Below, piece after piece: positions 19,192 through 31,914 of a stretch of DNA of 64,000 nucleotides; position 1 is the stretch's first letter, and each line of letters opens with the position of its first letter. This DNA is from Protula sp. h YS-2021 (lineage: Eukaryota; Annelida; Polychaeta; Sabellida; Serpulidae): contig OX457031.1 in assembly GCA_949752745.1 (NCBI GenBank), forward strand, positions 992,001 through 1,056,000, written 5' to 3'. The notes under the pieces were generated by a model. It saw nothing but the letters and a program-made list of their open reading frames with translations, was not told the DNA's origin and searched no databases. The translations under genes were made by a program, and so were the position numbers.

Positions 19192-20234
19192 AGGCGTGGT
19201 GTTTGATGTTTATTGTGTTGTTGTTCTCTCTGTGTTGTCTACTGTTGTGTTGAGTGGTCCAGTCTGTGTTGCTAACTTTCCGCTGTTTAGTGTGTGTCTT
19301 TTACTTTTGTGTTGCCCATTTATGTGGTGCCCTCTTTTGTGTTGCCCACTTTTGTGGTGCTCCCTTGTGTGTTGCCCACTTTTGGGTTGATCACTCTGTG
19401 TTGACAACTTTTGTGTTGGTCACTGCTCGTACTGGGCTGTACTGTGCTGTGTTGTGTTGTGTTGTGCTGTGTTGTTTAAGCTGTCTTGCGTACTCCTTTG
19501 CTAGTCGCACTGTTTGGGTTGCGTTTTCTTTGACAGTTCCATCACCAGTTTTAAAGTGTTGAGATATGAATGTCAGTTTTGAAATAAAAGCTCAGATGCG
19601 AACAATTTTATTTTGAACGTCTGTTTATACCTTCTAATTTTGATTCTACTTGTGCTTACAACTTCATTGCCTTCTACAAAACTGAAAAAATAGTTGTCCA
19701 CGTGATTGAACGGAAACTCATATTTCCTGTTTCTCCATGGACACCCTGAGGATTTCACGAACCTCAGCCAAATAATAGTGTGAAATATATTTTTTCAAAT
19801 AAAAATGTTTCCATTTTTTTTTCATTTAGGAAAGCTCTGCATGAACATTTTAAAGAAATTTCCAAAGAGATTAAATTATTCTAAAAATAGGTAAAATGTC
19901 TCTGTAAATAAACTAATCAGGGAAATAACAACAATAAATAAATAAATAAACGGAGAGTGCTTGTGGTCTAACGCTTGGAGATTAGATTGTGGTGTCCAGT
20001 AACAATCTTAAATTTTTATCTATTTTTTTCTTACACCTAGGCGATTGCGTTGAATAAAAAAATAACTGCACAAAACAAACAGGTTTGCTGAGTCGTGACG
20101 TGTGCATATATCTCCCCCCACCCCTGCCCCCCTTCCCACTCCCTCCTCTTACGAATTTCTGTTTGATTTCTAATTCCATATGGGTTATCCTCCATTGCTG
20201 ACTGTTGTTATAGTAACTAATGCTCGGGGCCGTA
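19192..20234 (+). other. duplicate ACBD5 3' UTR and downstream sequence
   Basis: Co-linear with 6860-7916 with small indels; a 60-bp or so stretch present at 7435-7490 is missing near 19790. No gene seen. Confidence 0.65.
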
Positions 20235-20880
20235 GGAAAAAGTGATGGGGAGAAAAGGTTATAGTTTATGCCTGAAAGGCTGTAGTTTATGGGAGAAAAG
20301 GTTATAGTTTATGGGAGAAAATTTTACAGTTTATGGGAGAAAAGGTTATAGTTTATGGGAGAAAAGGTTATAGTTTATGGGAGAAAAAAGTTATAATTTA
20401 TGGGAAAAGGTTATAGTTTATTGGAGAAAAGGTTATAGTTTATGGGAGAAAATGTTATAGTTTACGGGAGAAAAAGTTATAGTTTATGGAAGAAAAAGGA
20501 TATAGTTTGTGGGAGAAAAGGTTATAGTTTATGGGAGAAAAAGGTTATAATTTATGGGAAAAAAGGTTATAGTTTATTGGAGAAAAGGTTATAGTTTATG
20601 GGAGAAAAGGTTAAAGTTTATGGGAGAAAAGGTAATCGTTTATGGGAGAAAATGTTATAGTTTATGTCTGATAGGCTGTAGTTTATGGGAGAAAAGGTTA
20701 TAGTATATGGGAGAAAAGGTTATAGTTTATGAGAGAAAAGGTTATAGTTTATGAGAGAAAAGGTTATCGTTTATGGGAGAAAAGGTGATAGTTTATGAGA
20801 GAAAAGGTTATAGTTTATGGGAGAAAAGGTTTTAGCTTGTGCTAGAAAAGTTTATACTTTTAGGGAGAAAAGGTTATATA
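20235..20880. repeat. 22-bp minisatellite, expanded
   Basis: About 30 units of aaaaggttatagtttatggg(ag), against nine in the first unit. Two units read tatgcctgaaaggctgtag or close to it, showing internal duplication of a block of units. Confidence 0.93.
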
Positions 20881-21243
20881 CAGCAATTTGTTTCTTCTCC
20901 AAAACTGAGACAAGAATTTAAAATGTTTAAAAGAAGGATTTGTTTGGTGAAAATTATTAAATATATATATAAAGAAAATAAAAGATAGTGAAAGAAAGTA
21001 AAGTAATCAAATGTTATGTCAGCGATGACTCACTATTGTACGAGACCGTATAATAGATGACTCACTATTGTACGAGACCTTATGGTGGATCAGTCAACAA
21101 GAACGTACTCTACTTCTAATCGGAGGAAATTCTTTTCTGTAATTCTAAGATAAAATTCTTAACAGTGTATATATGATATGCGTTCACCTGAATCGTGTGC
21201 TTTGTTTGTGTATTGTAAAAGGAAAAGAACGTCATGAACAATT

Positions 21244-21395
21244 AATTCTAAATAATAATAATTATTAAAATAATAATAATAATAGTAATAATAATAATAA
21301 TAATTATAATTATAATAATAATAACAATAATAATTAATATAGTAATAATTATAATAAAAATAGTTATAACAATAATAATAATGATAAGAATAATT
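21244..21395. repeat. AAT/ATT microsatellite
   Basis: Imperfect AAT run with TTAT and AACAAT interruptions, homologous to 8817-8880. Confidence 0.9.
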
Positions 21396-21621
21396 TAAAA
21401 ATTTCGATTATCAGTTATTTTGATGAAGCTTGTCATGTATTTTATGATATTTTCTGGGAAATTTACTATGAATCTAGTTCTTTTTTGTTTTTGTTTTTAG
21501 TCTATCTTTTCTGTTTCAGTTTTTGCATTTAAACTAGAATAGCTTTATTAAACACAGCAGAAAAAAAGTTTCGAGCCAAAGACATGATTTAAAAAGAAAT
21601 ATATTATTTTTCGTTTTACAG

Positions 21622-21910
21622 GCGGCGATGACATAGTTGAGATGACGTCACAGGTGGACAGATCGAGCAGTTATCGAAGGCTTGTTAAATCACATGACCT
21701 GCATAAGATCACGTGACGCTGCATTGACTCACGTGACTACATTGTAACTAGTCTGTATTGTCGTAATCAAGTGCATCATGACGCAACAGTTTTGCGATGG
21801 AGCAGATTTGGACGATGCTATATATTTTCCAATTGTAAGAGAAACCGTGCGTAAGAGTGTTGAATGACTCTTTGAATTTTTGTAAATGAAATAAATGTGA
21901 TATCATATAC
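21622..21910 (+). other. second copy of the exon-like CRE/E-box block
   Basis: Acceptor-like CGTTTTACAG, the same GCGGCGATGACATAG start, CRE at 21643-21650 and AATAAA at 21890-21895. Confidence 0.35.
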
Positions 21911-21964
21911 ATTTAGTGATATTTTTTTTTGGTCCAGGAAATGGCTGGTTATTTACCTGCGATT

Positions 21965-22245
21965 GGCCTTGGGTTGAGGGGCGGGGAGGTGGGAGGGGGC
22001 GGGGAGGGGGTAGGGGGTAGGGGGAGAAGGTGGAGGGGGCGGGGAGGTGGGAGGGGGCGGGGAGGGGGAAGGGGGAGAAGGTGGAGGATGGGGCGGGGAG
22101 GTGGGAGGGGGGCGGGGAGGTGGAAAAAGGGGCGGGGAGGGGGTAAGGGGAGGGGGAGAAAGTGAATTAGGGGCGGGGATGTGGGAGGGGGGAGGTGGAG
22201 GAGGGGACGGGGGGTTGGGTGGAGGGGGAGGGAGGGGCATTGCGA
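21965..22245. repeat. G-rich minisatellite
   Basis: Repeats of gggcggggaggtgggagg with G3-G7 runs throughout; strong G-quadruplex potential on the + strand. A further G12 run is near 22364. Confidence 0.88.
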
Positions 22246-22649
22246 TTGGATGGTAAAAAATTATAAACCGGGGCAATACATCATTATATAATTGTTGAGC
22301 ATAATACCGATGTCAAACAATGCATTTCTTTTGGTGTTATAAAACTGGGAAAGAAGTTACGGTGGGGGGGGGGGGGGAGGGGGATTGGGGGGTATGATAA
22401 AGATTAGGAAGATGAGTGAGCATCTGCTGGGTGAGTTGGGTGGGAGGGGGTGGGGGGCGGACGGATAAAGTTGTACAAAAAGGTTGCTGTGGTGAATGGT
22501 GGAAGGAACGGGGGGGGGTCGGGCGGGGAGGGGGGGCAGGAGGGATTGAGATTGTTATAATGTGACAGGGCTATAAAAATGAGAGAAATCGATTCGTAAT
22601 TTTTATTTTACACATCCATAACGCAAACATAAGAAGCGATGTCGTTACA

Positions 22650-22712
22650 GGCACCATGTCTTATAAGCCATGTCGTCATAAGCCATGTCGTTATAAGCCA
22701 TGTCGTCATAAA
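22650..22712. repeat. 15-bp minisatellite, four units
   Basis: Short form of the array at 10104-10325. Confidence 0.85.
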
Positions 22713-23768
22713 GATGTTCTAATGTTTCTCAATTTGATTTGAATGTGATTCGTTTCCAAAATACAGCATTATAACGGCATTATAACGACATCGGATATCA
22801 CGACATATTCTGTATCCCGACATAAATGTTTGGGCCCATATTAGTTTTTTTCCAGTTTAGCACTCTTGGTTATAACGCCATATATGATACAAGCTTTTTA
22901 TAAAAGTGATTATGTGATTATAAACTGTACTTTTAAAGTAAAATGTAATACATTTATACGAAACTTCAGAACGGGCATAATGTTAACCGACTTAGGCATT
23001 ATCCGGTATTCGATTAACCGATTTCATGTGTATTTGTGTTACTTCTATGAAATGAAACTGGCATACTGTTAACCGACTTAGGCATTATTCGGTATTCGAT
23101 TAACCGATTTCATCTGTACTGTGTTACTTATATAAAATGTTTTCATTAAGTCGTTCGACAAAGCAGAATAGTTATATATAGCCGATTTTTACGCATAAGC
23201 ATTTACATACAAATTATCGATTTATTACTAAATTGCAGTTGCTAAGTATAAAATTAAGTAGTTATTTTGTGTCGAAGTTTTACCACAAGTCAAAAGTGCT
23301 TTTACGAATTAAATGAAGTAAAAAGAAAATGTACATAAATAAGAAAGATACATATCAGGAATATTTTTTTCTTTACGCAATTGTTTGCTTTGGAGGGCCA
23401 TTCATAATGACGTAAGCAAACCCTTCCTCCCCCACCACTCGCCGATTTCACTCAGGTAATCATAATGTGTGATGTCACGAAGTGCGATCAGCTCTGGAGA
23501 CCGCACCCACGAGCCATCCCCTCCCCCCTCCCCCCTCCCCGCCCGCCCCAACTTCTATGCGTACGTGCTTTGTGGATGCCCTCAAGAAAGGACCAACCGC
23601 TTTACAATGCACAGAAGTTTGAATTCTCCGTGGAATTATAGTGAATGGTTCAGTTTGTTTTACTTAGACTTGTATCTACAATTCTTCTTTCAGTCGTCAT
23701 ATGGAATGCTGCGTTCAGTGTTCTATGGTGATTACGTCACTATGGCAACGTCTGGGATGAAACTCGTC

Positions 23769-25682
23769 TTATGTGAGTTTCAGTAGAGCGTCTTTAGTGA
23801 GAACGAGCAACTGACCGAGATGATCCACTGTGGCGTGTAGTGGGTATTCTATCTTCTCGCTGAGTTTGAGCACGCGCCACGTGTTGTCGTTCATGCAGAG
23901 CTGGAGTCGGTGATTCAAATAATCACAAACAAGGATGTGGCCGTGTGCATCGCTGCAGGCTACATATGGCCGGAAGAACTCACCAGGAGCACTTCCTTTT
24001 CTACCGAGGTGTGAGTATGTGTCTTTACTCAGGTCATAACGGTCTACAGCATGCATGAAAACACTCGATAAGGTCAGGATGTTATTTCTGATGGAGAAGT
24101 CGTAGTGATTCGAGTGCAACTGTACTTGTTTTATGCACGACCACCCGCTCCTGCCGCGTTGATGTATCGTTACAGTCTTATTATATCTCAGCCCGTATAC
24201 ATACTGATTGTCACAGGCGGCATCCCAGTAGCGACCTTCAGTAATCACGTCCTTAATAATGCCGTCAGTAGTGACAGTCACCAGTCCTAGGTCCTTGTGA
24301 GGCTTGTGCTCGTGTTCATGCCTGACACCGTAACACGCGGCTATAACACTGCCATCAGAGGCTTGTGACACCGCCCGTGCTATGTATTCCACATATTTTC
24401 GTATCGAGGTCTTTTCTTTAATTCAGAGAGTCTTCACTTTGCGTGCTGAGTCGGTGTTACTGTAACTTAGAATATCTATGTAACCTGTTATACACACTAT
24501 CCATATCTGGTTATCTATGCTTGCAATAATCCCCGATTCAGCACGATTACATTTGAACAGTTTTGTCACTTGAAGTGTCCTTGACACATAGTCACTGAAA
24601 GAGCTCGGATTTACAACAATGCCTGGGCTTTTCCTTTCCTCGTCTGGTTGTTTCATGTAACGTCTTTGAGCAAGTGGCGGGGGATTCGGTTCAGCTAGAC
24701 GTGGGGATTGCTTGGCATCTGATGTTACATTTTTCGCTGTTATGTTGCTTGTCATTTGTGGGTTCGTGTGACCTGATTGGTCAGAGATTGCTATCCGCAT
24801 TTGCTGAAGTTGTTTAATGGTTTCGTCTCCGTGTAGAACTGTTATTGTTAATTCTTGATTCTCTTCTTCCATTGATTTAATAAACAACGAAAATGTGTCC
24901 TGGCTTTGTTTTGATTGGGCTACCATGTCGTTAATTAATGCTTCATTTAAGAGTGTCCGCTGGTCGTTCTCTGACATCGTATCTTTGATAATCTTCATAT
25001 CCTGATTAAACGAGGCCCGATGTGTGTCCAAGGTTTCGATACTGGAGTCGAAGGTTTTTGTCTGTTCCTCGCGTTTCTTTTCAACTTCTTGGCGAAGTTT
25101 TTCGTGAACATTTATAACCTCGCTAATGATTTGTTTTTCTGAGTCATTTATCTTGCAAATAGCTTGGGAGAAAAGAGAATTTGTTTTCGCATTAGCATCT
25201 ACCCTCATGGTTTTAACTTCATCAAATGTTTGCATAGCCTCTTCCATTGTTGTCAATACATTTTGGAGCTTTTCGATACTTGCTGCGTTCATATCACTGA
25301 TAGCTGATATGTCATGTGATCTAGTTGCGGGTGCTCTCATATGACTCTTTTTACATCGGTCACAGATATACATGTCACACTGGCGACATTTACCCACTGC
25401 CGCTTCATCGTCGCACAACTCACATACTTGTTTATCTTTGAGCCTGTTTGCGTGATCATGATGAAGGTCGATTAGCTTTTGCATGCGGAAATCTCTTTTG
25501 ATATCACTATGCTCGGACACTCGCTTACAGACGGGACATTGAAGCAGTCCATCTTCGTCAATCATCTCATTTACGTCCTTTTCACACAAATTGTGGAGGC
25601 ATTTTAATGACATGGGATTCTCGAAGATTTCGAGATGTATGGGACAGGTAAGCTCTTCAGCAAGGTTCATCGACAGCGCCAT
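23769..25682 (-). pseudogene. TRIM-like copy 2, one in-frame UGA
   Basis: A 638-codon frame interrupted only by TGA at codon 420 (24423-24425), where copies 1, 3 and 4 have the Trp codon TGG. The rest is open to the normal end. Upstream of the stop lie the finger (same His and Asp ligands), a B-box with the canonical YICDRC (the Cys is Gly in the other copies) and the coiled coil. Downstream lies the NHL region (GSAPGEFFRPYVAC, then ILVCDYLNHRLQL). It could still make a 419-residue protein without NHL, or a full one by readthrough, so calling it a dead gene is not safe. It lacks the linker duplication of copy 1. Confidence 0.75.
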
Positions 25683-25689
25683 TTTTGCT

Positions 25690-26650
25690 GAAACTGAAGT
25701 TAAAACAATGTCGCTGTGATGTGTTTATGCTCCTACCTGACTATGCTTTTACTTTTACTTTTGAAAATATGGTTTTGAAAATATGGTTTTCCTTGAATAT
25801 TTATCTAACAAGAGAATAGATGAGTGCTTTATTTTTGAAAAGAATTTCGAATAGTCAAATATCTTTCTATTTTTCCTCGAAAGCAAACTTTAAGAATTCG
25901 TAAACCGAAATCAAATGAAATTATTCTGCTTCCAAAAGTGGTTGTATTTTTAATTAAAATTTTAGTTTTTAGAATTTAATTGAAAATTGCCTGAAGAGGG
26001 CGAATTTTGCCAAATGTGGCCTTAATATGAACGATTATCACCGTATCTGTTCTTCCATCTGATCAACAGTGGTTTTGAACACAGTTCTAATAATTGACAA
26101 CTTCTTTATCGTTTGTTGTGATACAAAGGAGCCCACTTTCCTTGACTTACTCACACCCGACTTCTCGAGTCTCGGAGCGGGCACTTGATGAGAAAAGGAG
26201 TACTAAATTTTGCACTTGAATAATCGATTTCAAATTATAGTTTTGACACTAATCGTAGCCCCAGTAGCTTGGCATACACCTTTGCTACTATTTTTGACGG
26301 TGCGCCAGAACGTCTGTGACGATGTGGCAAAGTTAAGCAGACGGTGCCGGTTAATACCTTGATTTTCTGACAGCGAATAAGGAATTAGTAGAAGTATATT
26401 TGTTTATATACATATTAATTAAACGAAGCATATTTTGATGGTGGTGCAAATAGCCCTACCCCCGTTAGCTATTCCTGCATACAAACCGGATCTAGAAATA
26501 CTCCTCTGACTTAGCGAAATTGCAATACAGGGCTGCCGTGCATAAAGTCTCTGACTTCAGTTCTAGCAAACTCTCCAGAACTCTCATTCCCTCCCCCACC
26601 CGATTCCCGCCCGCTGCCTCAAAATGATAATAAATGTAATAAACGTGAGA
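25690..26650. other. AT-rich intergenic, upstream of TRIM copy 2
   Basis: Not shared with copies 1, 3 or 5. Around 26150-26350 it resembles 49140-49360 upstream of copy 4 (gttgagaaaaggagtacta-like and ttttgacactaa words). No gene seen. Confidence 0.5.
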
Positions 26651-26654
26651 GCTA

Positions 26655-26882
26655 TCCCCCATGCTACACCGCAAAAAACGCCACGCTGCACCACAAAAAT
26701 CCCCACGCTACACCACAAAAATCCCCACGCTGCACCACAAAAATCCCCACGCTGTACCACAAAAATCTCCACGCTACACCACAAAAATTCTCACGCTGTA
26801 CCACAAGAAACCCAAACTACACCACAAATATCCTCATGATACAGCACAAAAATCCCACCGCTACACCACAAAAATCCCCAGA
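26655..26882. repeat. 22-bp minisatellite, unit ccccacgctacaccacaaaa
   Basis: About ten units, drifting toward the right end. Open frames on both strands are repeat artefacts. Confidence 0.9.
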
Positions 26883-27955
26883 TTTTATTTCATATTTAAC
26901 ATCGTATTTGCTCGCAAATGCACCAGATCCGCTTCTATTAAACTGTTTTATCGAAAGTTTAACTTTCCTAGTTTATAAATTAAATACCTGTTAGAGTGTT
27001 CCAACCATATACTGCAGAAATTTATTTGTTGCCGCCTGCAAATAATGTCATTCTAATGGTCCAGATTATACAGAATACTACATAGATTCAGTTCAGTCGT
27101 CACAACACACAGTTTCCATATAATCGGATCAATATGACTGTTATTATAGCCGTAGAAGGGGCGAATGAGGTAAAAAGGGGGAACTTATAGAAATTGCTTA
27201 TATTACCGAGTACCTCAGTCCTAGGTACAGTCCTGTATGTTATTGAAAAGATTATTGGAATATCAGTAGATTTGTCTTGGTTTTAGAGAAGGGAGCCTGT
27301 GAAATAAGTAAAGTTGATATAAATTGCAATACTGTCGTGTACTCCTGTCTTTAGTAATTTAAAAATCCGAATGCAGATCCTGTAGAGAGGAGGGGGATTG
27401 TGGGAATAGTTTAGTGAATAGATTTGTGGAAAAGGCAATGCCCGTACTGTCGTCTGCTCCTTTCTCCTCATGTTACAGTTTGTTTAATAAAGCTTTAGTA
27501 AATACATGACCTTACTCATTCCATTGCCTACGAAGCCTTCATTACACTTGAGAATTTGCCAAAATCAACTAGTGTATTGAATTTGTACGAAAATTTTAGC
27601 CGCATTTATGGCATGGTTTTTTTTTTAGTTTATTAGTCAGTGGCCGTTAAGGCTAGAAAGATTAAATTTGGATATGATAAACTTCAGTATGTCTAGTTTA
27701 TCCTCCTGTATTTTTTTAATTCGCTTGATTTTTCAATTAAAAAACGACAAATCAAATTTGCAAAACAGGCGGCGAGAAGCTGAGAGCAGTAGTTTAAGCT
27801 GGCATGATATCAGCCTCGGTGTATTGATCGCCCAACTCTCAATGAAAGCCATCACAGCATGCATTTGCAATTTTTAAGTTGGCTGCAGCGTTTGGGTTTT
27901 CCAAAATTAGAGTGAAGAAATTTGTCTCACCGATAGAGAGATATTAGACGCCGTG
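26883..27955. other. intergenic, no gene recognised
   Basis: AT-rich with no long open frame that looks coding. The stretch 27280-27500 weakly resembles 29090-29220 (ctcctttctcc, then tttgtttaataa). Confidence 0.4.
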
Positions 27956-27959
27956 AAAG

Positions 27960-28760
27960 CCACATTTTTAATCATAACCTTTGAGAACGATTGACATCTT
28001 CGTCCATGTTCAATGTCAAAAACCTGAAGTGGGCCACTATCTCGAAAACGGTTACAGATAGAGCGATTTTGAGCTATTTTCAACCCTTTGGGCCCAAAAG
28101 ACAATAGGACAGAGGTACCTCGGTGGCCTTGATTTCCACGGACATGGTCAAAGTAAAAGGCGGCAGTTGAAAATTATCTCGAAAACGTTTAGAGATTTTG
28201 GGCCGAAAAGATGATATGTGTAAGCCACATTTTTAACCATAACTTTAGAGAACGATTGACATCTTCGACCATGCTCAATGTCAAAAACCAGAAGTGGGCT
28301 ACTATGTCGAAAATAGAGATAGAGCGATTTTGAGCTTATTTTCGAACATTTGGGCATAAAAGACCATATGTATGGGGTCCTTGACCTCCTCGGCAAGGGT
28401 CAAAGTCAGAAACTGGAAGTTGACCATTATCTCAAAGACTTGAGCTTATTTTCGACTCTTTGGGCCTAAAAGACAATCCGTAAGAGGTACCTCAGTGATC
28501 TTGATGATCTCCTTGGACATGGTTAAAGAAAAAAACCGGAAGTTTGGTATTATCTCGAAAACGGTTAGAGATTTTCAGCTTATTTTCGACCCATCGGGCC
28601 ATAAAGAGGATATGTAAGGGGTCCTTGGTGACCTTGACCTGCTCGACCATGGTGAAAGTAAAAAACCGGAAGTGCGTCATTATCTCGAAAACGGTTAGAG
28701 ATTTTGAGCTTTTTTCGACTCTTTGGGCCGAAAAGACGATATAAAAGGGTTCAAGAGTAT
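27960..28760. repeat. about 130-bp satellite, six or so units
   Basis: Each unit has attatctcgaaaacggttag, then attttgagcttattttcgac, tttgggccgaaaagacgata and a tgacctt/aaaaaccggaagt stretch. Units are 10-25% diverged and some have internal deletions. It ends near a small hairpin, cgctactcggtagcg (28797-28811). Confidence 0.88.
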
Positions 28761-28811
28761 AGAATCGTATTTATTGTGACTCCCAAGTGTAATTTACGCT
28801 ACTCGGTAGCG

Positions 28812-30090
28812 AACGAAAACGGTCTAGTTATTATTAAAATTACTTTGAAAAAATTGCCTGCATCGTAAAATAAGAAATCATTAAACACACAAGGTTAAAC
28901 AAGGTTATCGGCATGAGCTGTGAGCATGGAATTGTGAACGGAGGAAACGTACAGAAATCATTGTTATTATTGGGTGTTTGGTGCTTATTTGACGACGTCC
29001 TGTGTACAGTACTACAAGTCATTGAAAACCAATATCGACATTTTTGCCGTGGTGTTGTTGTTTGACTGTATTGGTTTACAAATCCGGATAACAATCTTTC
29101 AGAGAGAGGCGCTTGTGAGAATAGCTCAATGGATATAAATTGCTGGAATAAAATAATGAACAATCTTATCTCCTGCTCCTTTCTCCAGTTGTATTTGTTT
29201 GTTTAATAACACCATAGCAAATGTGCAAGCCAAGCATAGGATTAGATAGCCGCAGAAATATGTATTACTATTAACATGGCTTTTAATATTTGAGGTCAGC
29301 AATTTAGGTAAAAATGCACAATAAGCCCAGTATTTTTGGTATAAATATTCCATGTAGGCCGCCTTGCAATAAGAGTTTCATAACTCGAATGAGTACATTT
29401 TGCCAAATTTCGGGGTGGGGGTCAAGAACATTGCTTGGGATCAGAATTAAGTTAATTATTTCGACTCGTTTTCGGGAAGCGAAAATGATTAATATACCAG
29501 CGATAATTAAAGTGAATGAATCATGGTCTGTCTCGTTCAAAGACAGCACCACTATCCGTAAGTAGTTTCGCTACCAAACGTCGTCATATCGTGAAAGTAA
29601 AACATGCCGAGGTGTTTTTCCTTTCATCACTTAATGCATGGTATCTCTCAACAACTACAGAATTGATCAGGTAAGATACGCGAAGGGCCGGAAAGGGACA
29701 ATAAGTATTCAAGTCACTGAATTCTTTGTTGTAACATTATTTCTTATCTAGCTTTGAATGCTGAGAACTCTGTTTACCCGTTATTTTGTTTGCATAAATT
29801 TGACCAATATGGTCAAATGCAACCTTCCAATATATATTTTCCAATTTAAATTTGGTTTAGTTTCCGGTTAACGATCCGATATCCGCCTTTTTATACACGT
29901 TTGGTAAACATCGCCTCCTAGTGTGGGGTCTGCACCAGATATTTTGTTATTGAATTAAACACCTATCTCTGACTTAGGGACAAGAATGTAATGGAGACGG
30001 GGATATAGTTTATGGACAGAACCAACTGTATTGGGGTCTGAAAGAGAGAGTTGTCCTTCCAAAATGTCAAGGTCATTCTAGCAACTAGTT
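28812..30090. other. intergenic, no gene recognised
   Basis: AT-rich. The open frames at 29304-29565 on both strands are of unknown nature and have no recognised motif. Confidence 0.4.
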
Positions 30091-30099
30091 TCTCCGACC

Positions 30100-31745
30100 T
30101 TTTGTATACCCAAAGGGTTGGGTATGTGTGAGATCAATTTTTAAGTATATTTATATAAAATATTGATGGCAAACATTTCAGCGTGTGAACAAGAAGACGC
30201 AGAGCAATATTGAGTATATAACGTTGCTTAGCCATTGTTTTTGGGTGCGACCAAACACCCGCATTCTGTGACTTCTAATAAACTGCTTTAGCCAAAAGTT
30301 GAAAATAGGTTGAATTCTGAACAGGTGTATCAAATTTTTAGATCTATTTCTGAAAATTGCTTGGACATGTTTCTACAACTCGCAGCTGTGTGCAGTATTT
30401 TTCAGTAATTTAAGATGGATCAACCATTTCGCTTATTATTCTTTCTTTTATTGGCGACGAGCTCAGGGAAAATCGGTCCGATGAGCAGGTGTCGACCAGC
30501 TGTGGTCCACAATCTGGTCACCAAGCAAGAAGTCAAATTAATCACATGTAACGTGTATAAAGCAGGTAGTTAAATCACACAGAATTTCGTACTGAAACAG
30601 GTAGTCAAATTAGTCACATAAAACCAAGCATTGAAGTAGGTAGTCAAATTACTCACATAAAATTAAGCATTGAAGTAGGTAGTCAAATTAGTCACATAAA
30701 ATCAAGCATTGAAGTAGGTAGTCAAATTAGTCACATAAAATCAAGCATTGAAGTATGTAGTCAAATTAGTCACATAAAATCAAGCATTGAAGTAGGTAGT
30801 CAAATTAGTCACATAAAATCAAGCATTGAAGTAGGTAGTCAAATAAGTCACATAAAATCAAGCATTGAAGTAGGTATTCAAATTAGTCACAAAGAATCTG
30901 GTCTTGAAGTAGGTAGCCAAATCAGACTCGCAGAATCCAGTAATCAAGCAGGTGCACAAACTTTTCATTTAGCAGCAATAGCCACTACTCTACTACATTG
31001 ATAAGGGCAGAGGGACGACTGCGTATGCTAGTTTCCCAATTGGGGCCTATTTTGTGGCTAATTTCCATAACTGCAGTCGAGATGCTATCGCAAGCCCAGA
31101 GAGGGCGCTCCGATCTGCTAGCGGCGTTTAGCGGAAATGCCGGTGGCTGGGACAGCAACAGATTGCGATGGCCTGTGTCCAGTTACAGCAATACATGAAC
31201 AGTGGGCTGATGAGATTAAATGCGCCATAGGCACTGACAGTTGCTCAGAGCCAGGCAAGTAGCAGAGGAAGGATGGAGAGAGGGGGCAGTGAACACGCTA
31301 GTGGCACCGACAGTACTACAAAACCAGGCAAGTAGCGTTAGAATTCAGCGACAGTAGCTCAAAGTCATAATTATGACATCGTCAAAAGAAGAAAATAGTA
31401 TTGCTAAGAGTTCAGTAAAGGGAGTTAAAATGGAAGAAAAAAATGAAATAGAAGTGAGAGATTTTAGGAGCTCCCTTCTTAAATTGGGCCATTCGGGTTA
31501 TGAGAGAAGGGGATGAAGAGGGAGTTGGTTCACAGGGAATGATCTAGTCACGTGTCGTTGTTATAGACGAGTCGTAGGAGCCGTGAGAGCTCTGGCAGCT
31601 CGCAGAGACAGCACATTCATTAGAGGCCGTTCAACAGTTCACTAAGCAGGACCTGTTTCTCCATCATTATCTGGCTTTTCATCGTTCACTGGTTAAACAG
31701 GTTCATGAGCAGGCGAGGAAACAGGTTTGCTATGGATACATGAAG
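30100..31745 (+). pseudogene. decayed ACBD5 fragment (intron 7 to exon 10)
   Basis: The remnant of exon 8 is near 30465-30515 (tcagggaaaatcggtccgat). A 39-bp array follows at 30590-30905. Exon 9 is at about 31076-31255 (VEMLSQAQRGRSDLLAAFSG, then frameshifts) and exon 10 at 31567-31745, with a TAG after QRQHIH. The order and spacing match 5330-6859, so this is a genomic, not a processed, copy. It is much more diverged than the exons at 19009 or 42896. Confidence 0.8.
30590..30905. repeat. 39-bp minisatellite in decayed ACBD5 copy
   Basis: About eight units of gtagtcaaattagtcacata plus aaatcaagcattgaagtag, several identical. Homologous to 5546-5835. Confidence 0.95.
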
Positions 31746-31914
31746 GCATGATGTATATTGTGTTGTTGCCCCTTCTGTGTTATCTACTCTTGTGCAGTTT
31801 GGTTCAAACTGTGTTGCTAATTTTACGGTGTTTACTCTGTGGCTGGAACTTTTGTGTTGAAAATGTTGTGTGGCTCACTCGTGTATGGTTCCCTATGTGT
31901 TGTTTTATGAACAC

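Larger units (their letters stand above)
18850..25690. repeat. segmental unit 2 (to TRIM copy 2)
   Basis: Same order of parts as unit 1, high identity, ending at the TRIM start codon region, after which the upstream sequence differs. Confidence 0.85.

Noticed and set aside
29304..29565. Overlapping open frames on both strands of about 83 codons
   Set aside because: No motif, no splice context, and equal openness on both strands suggests chance.
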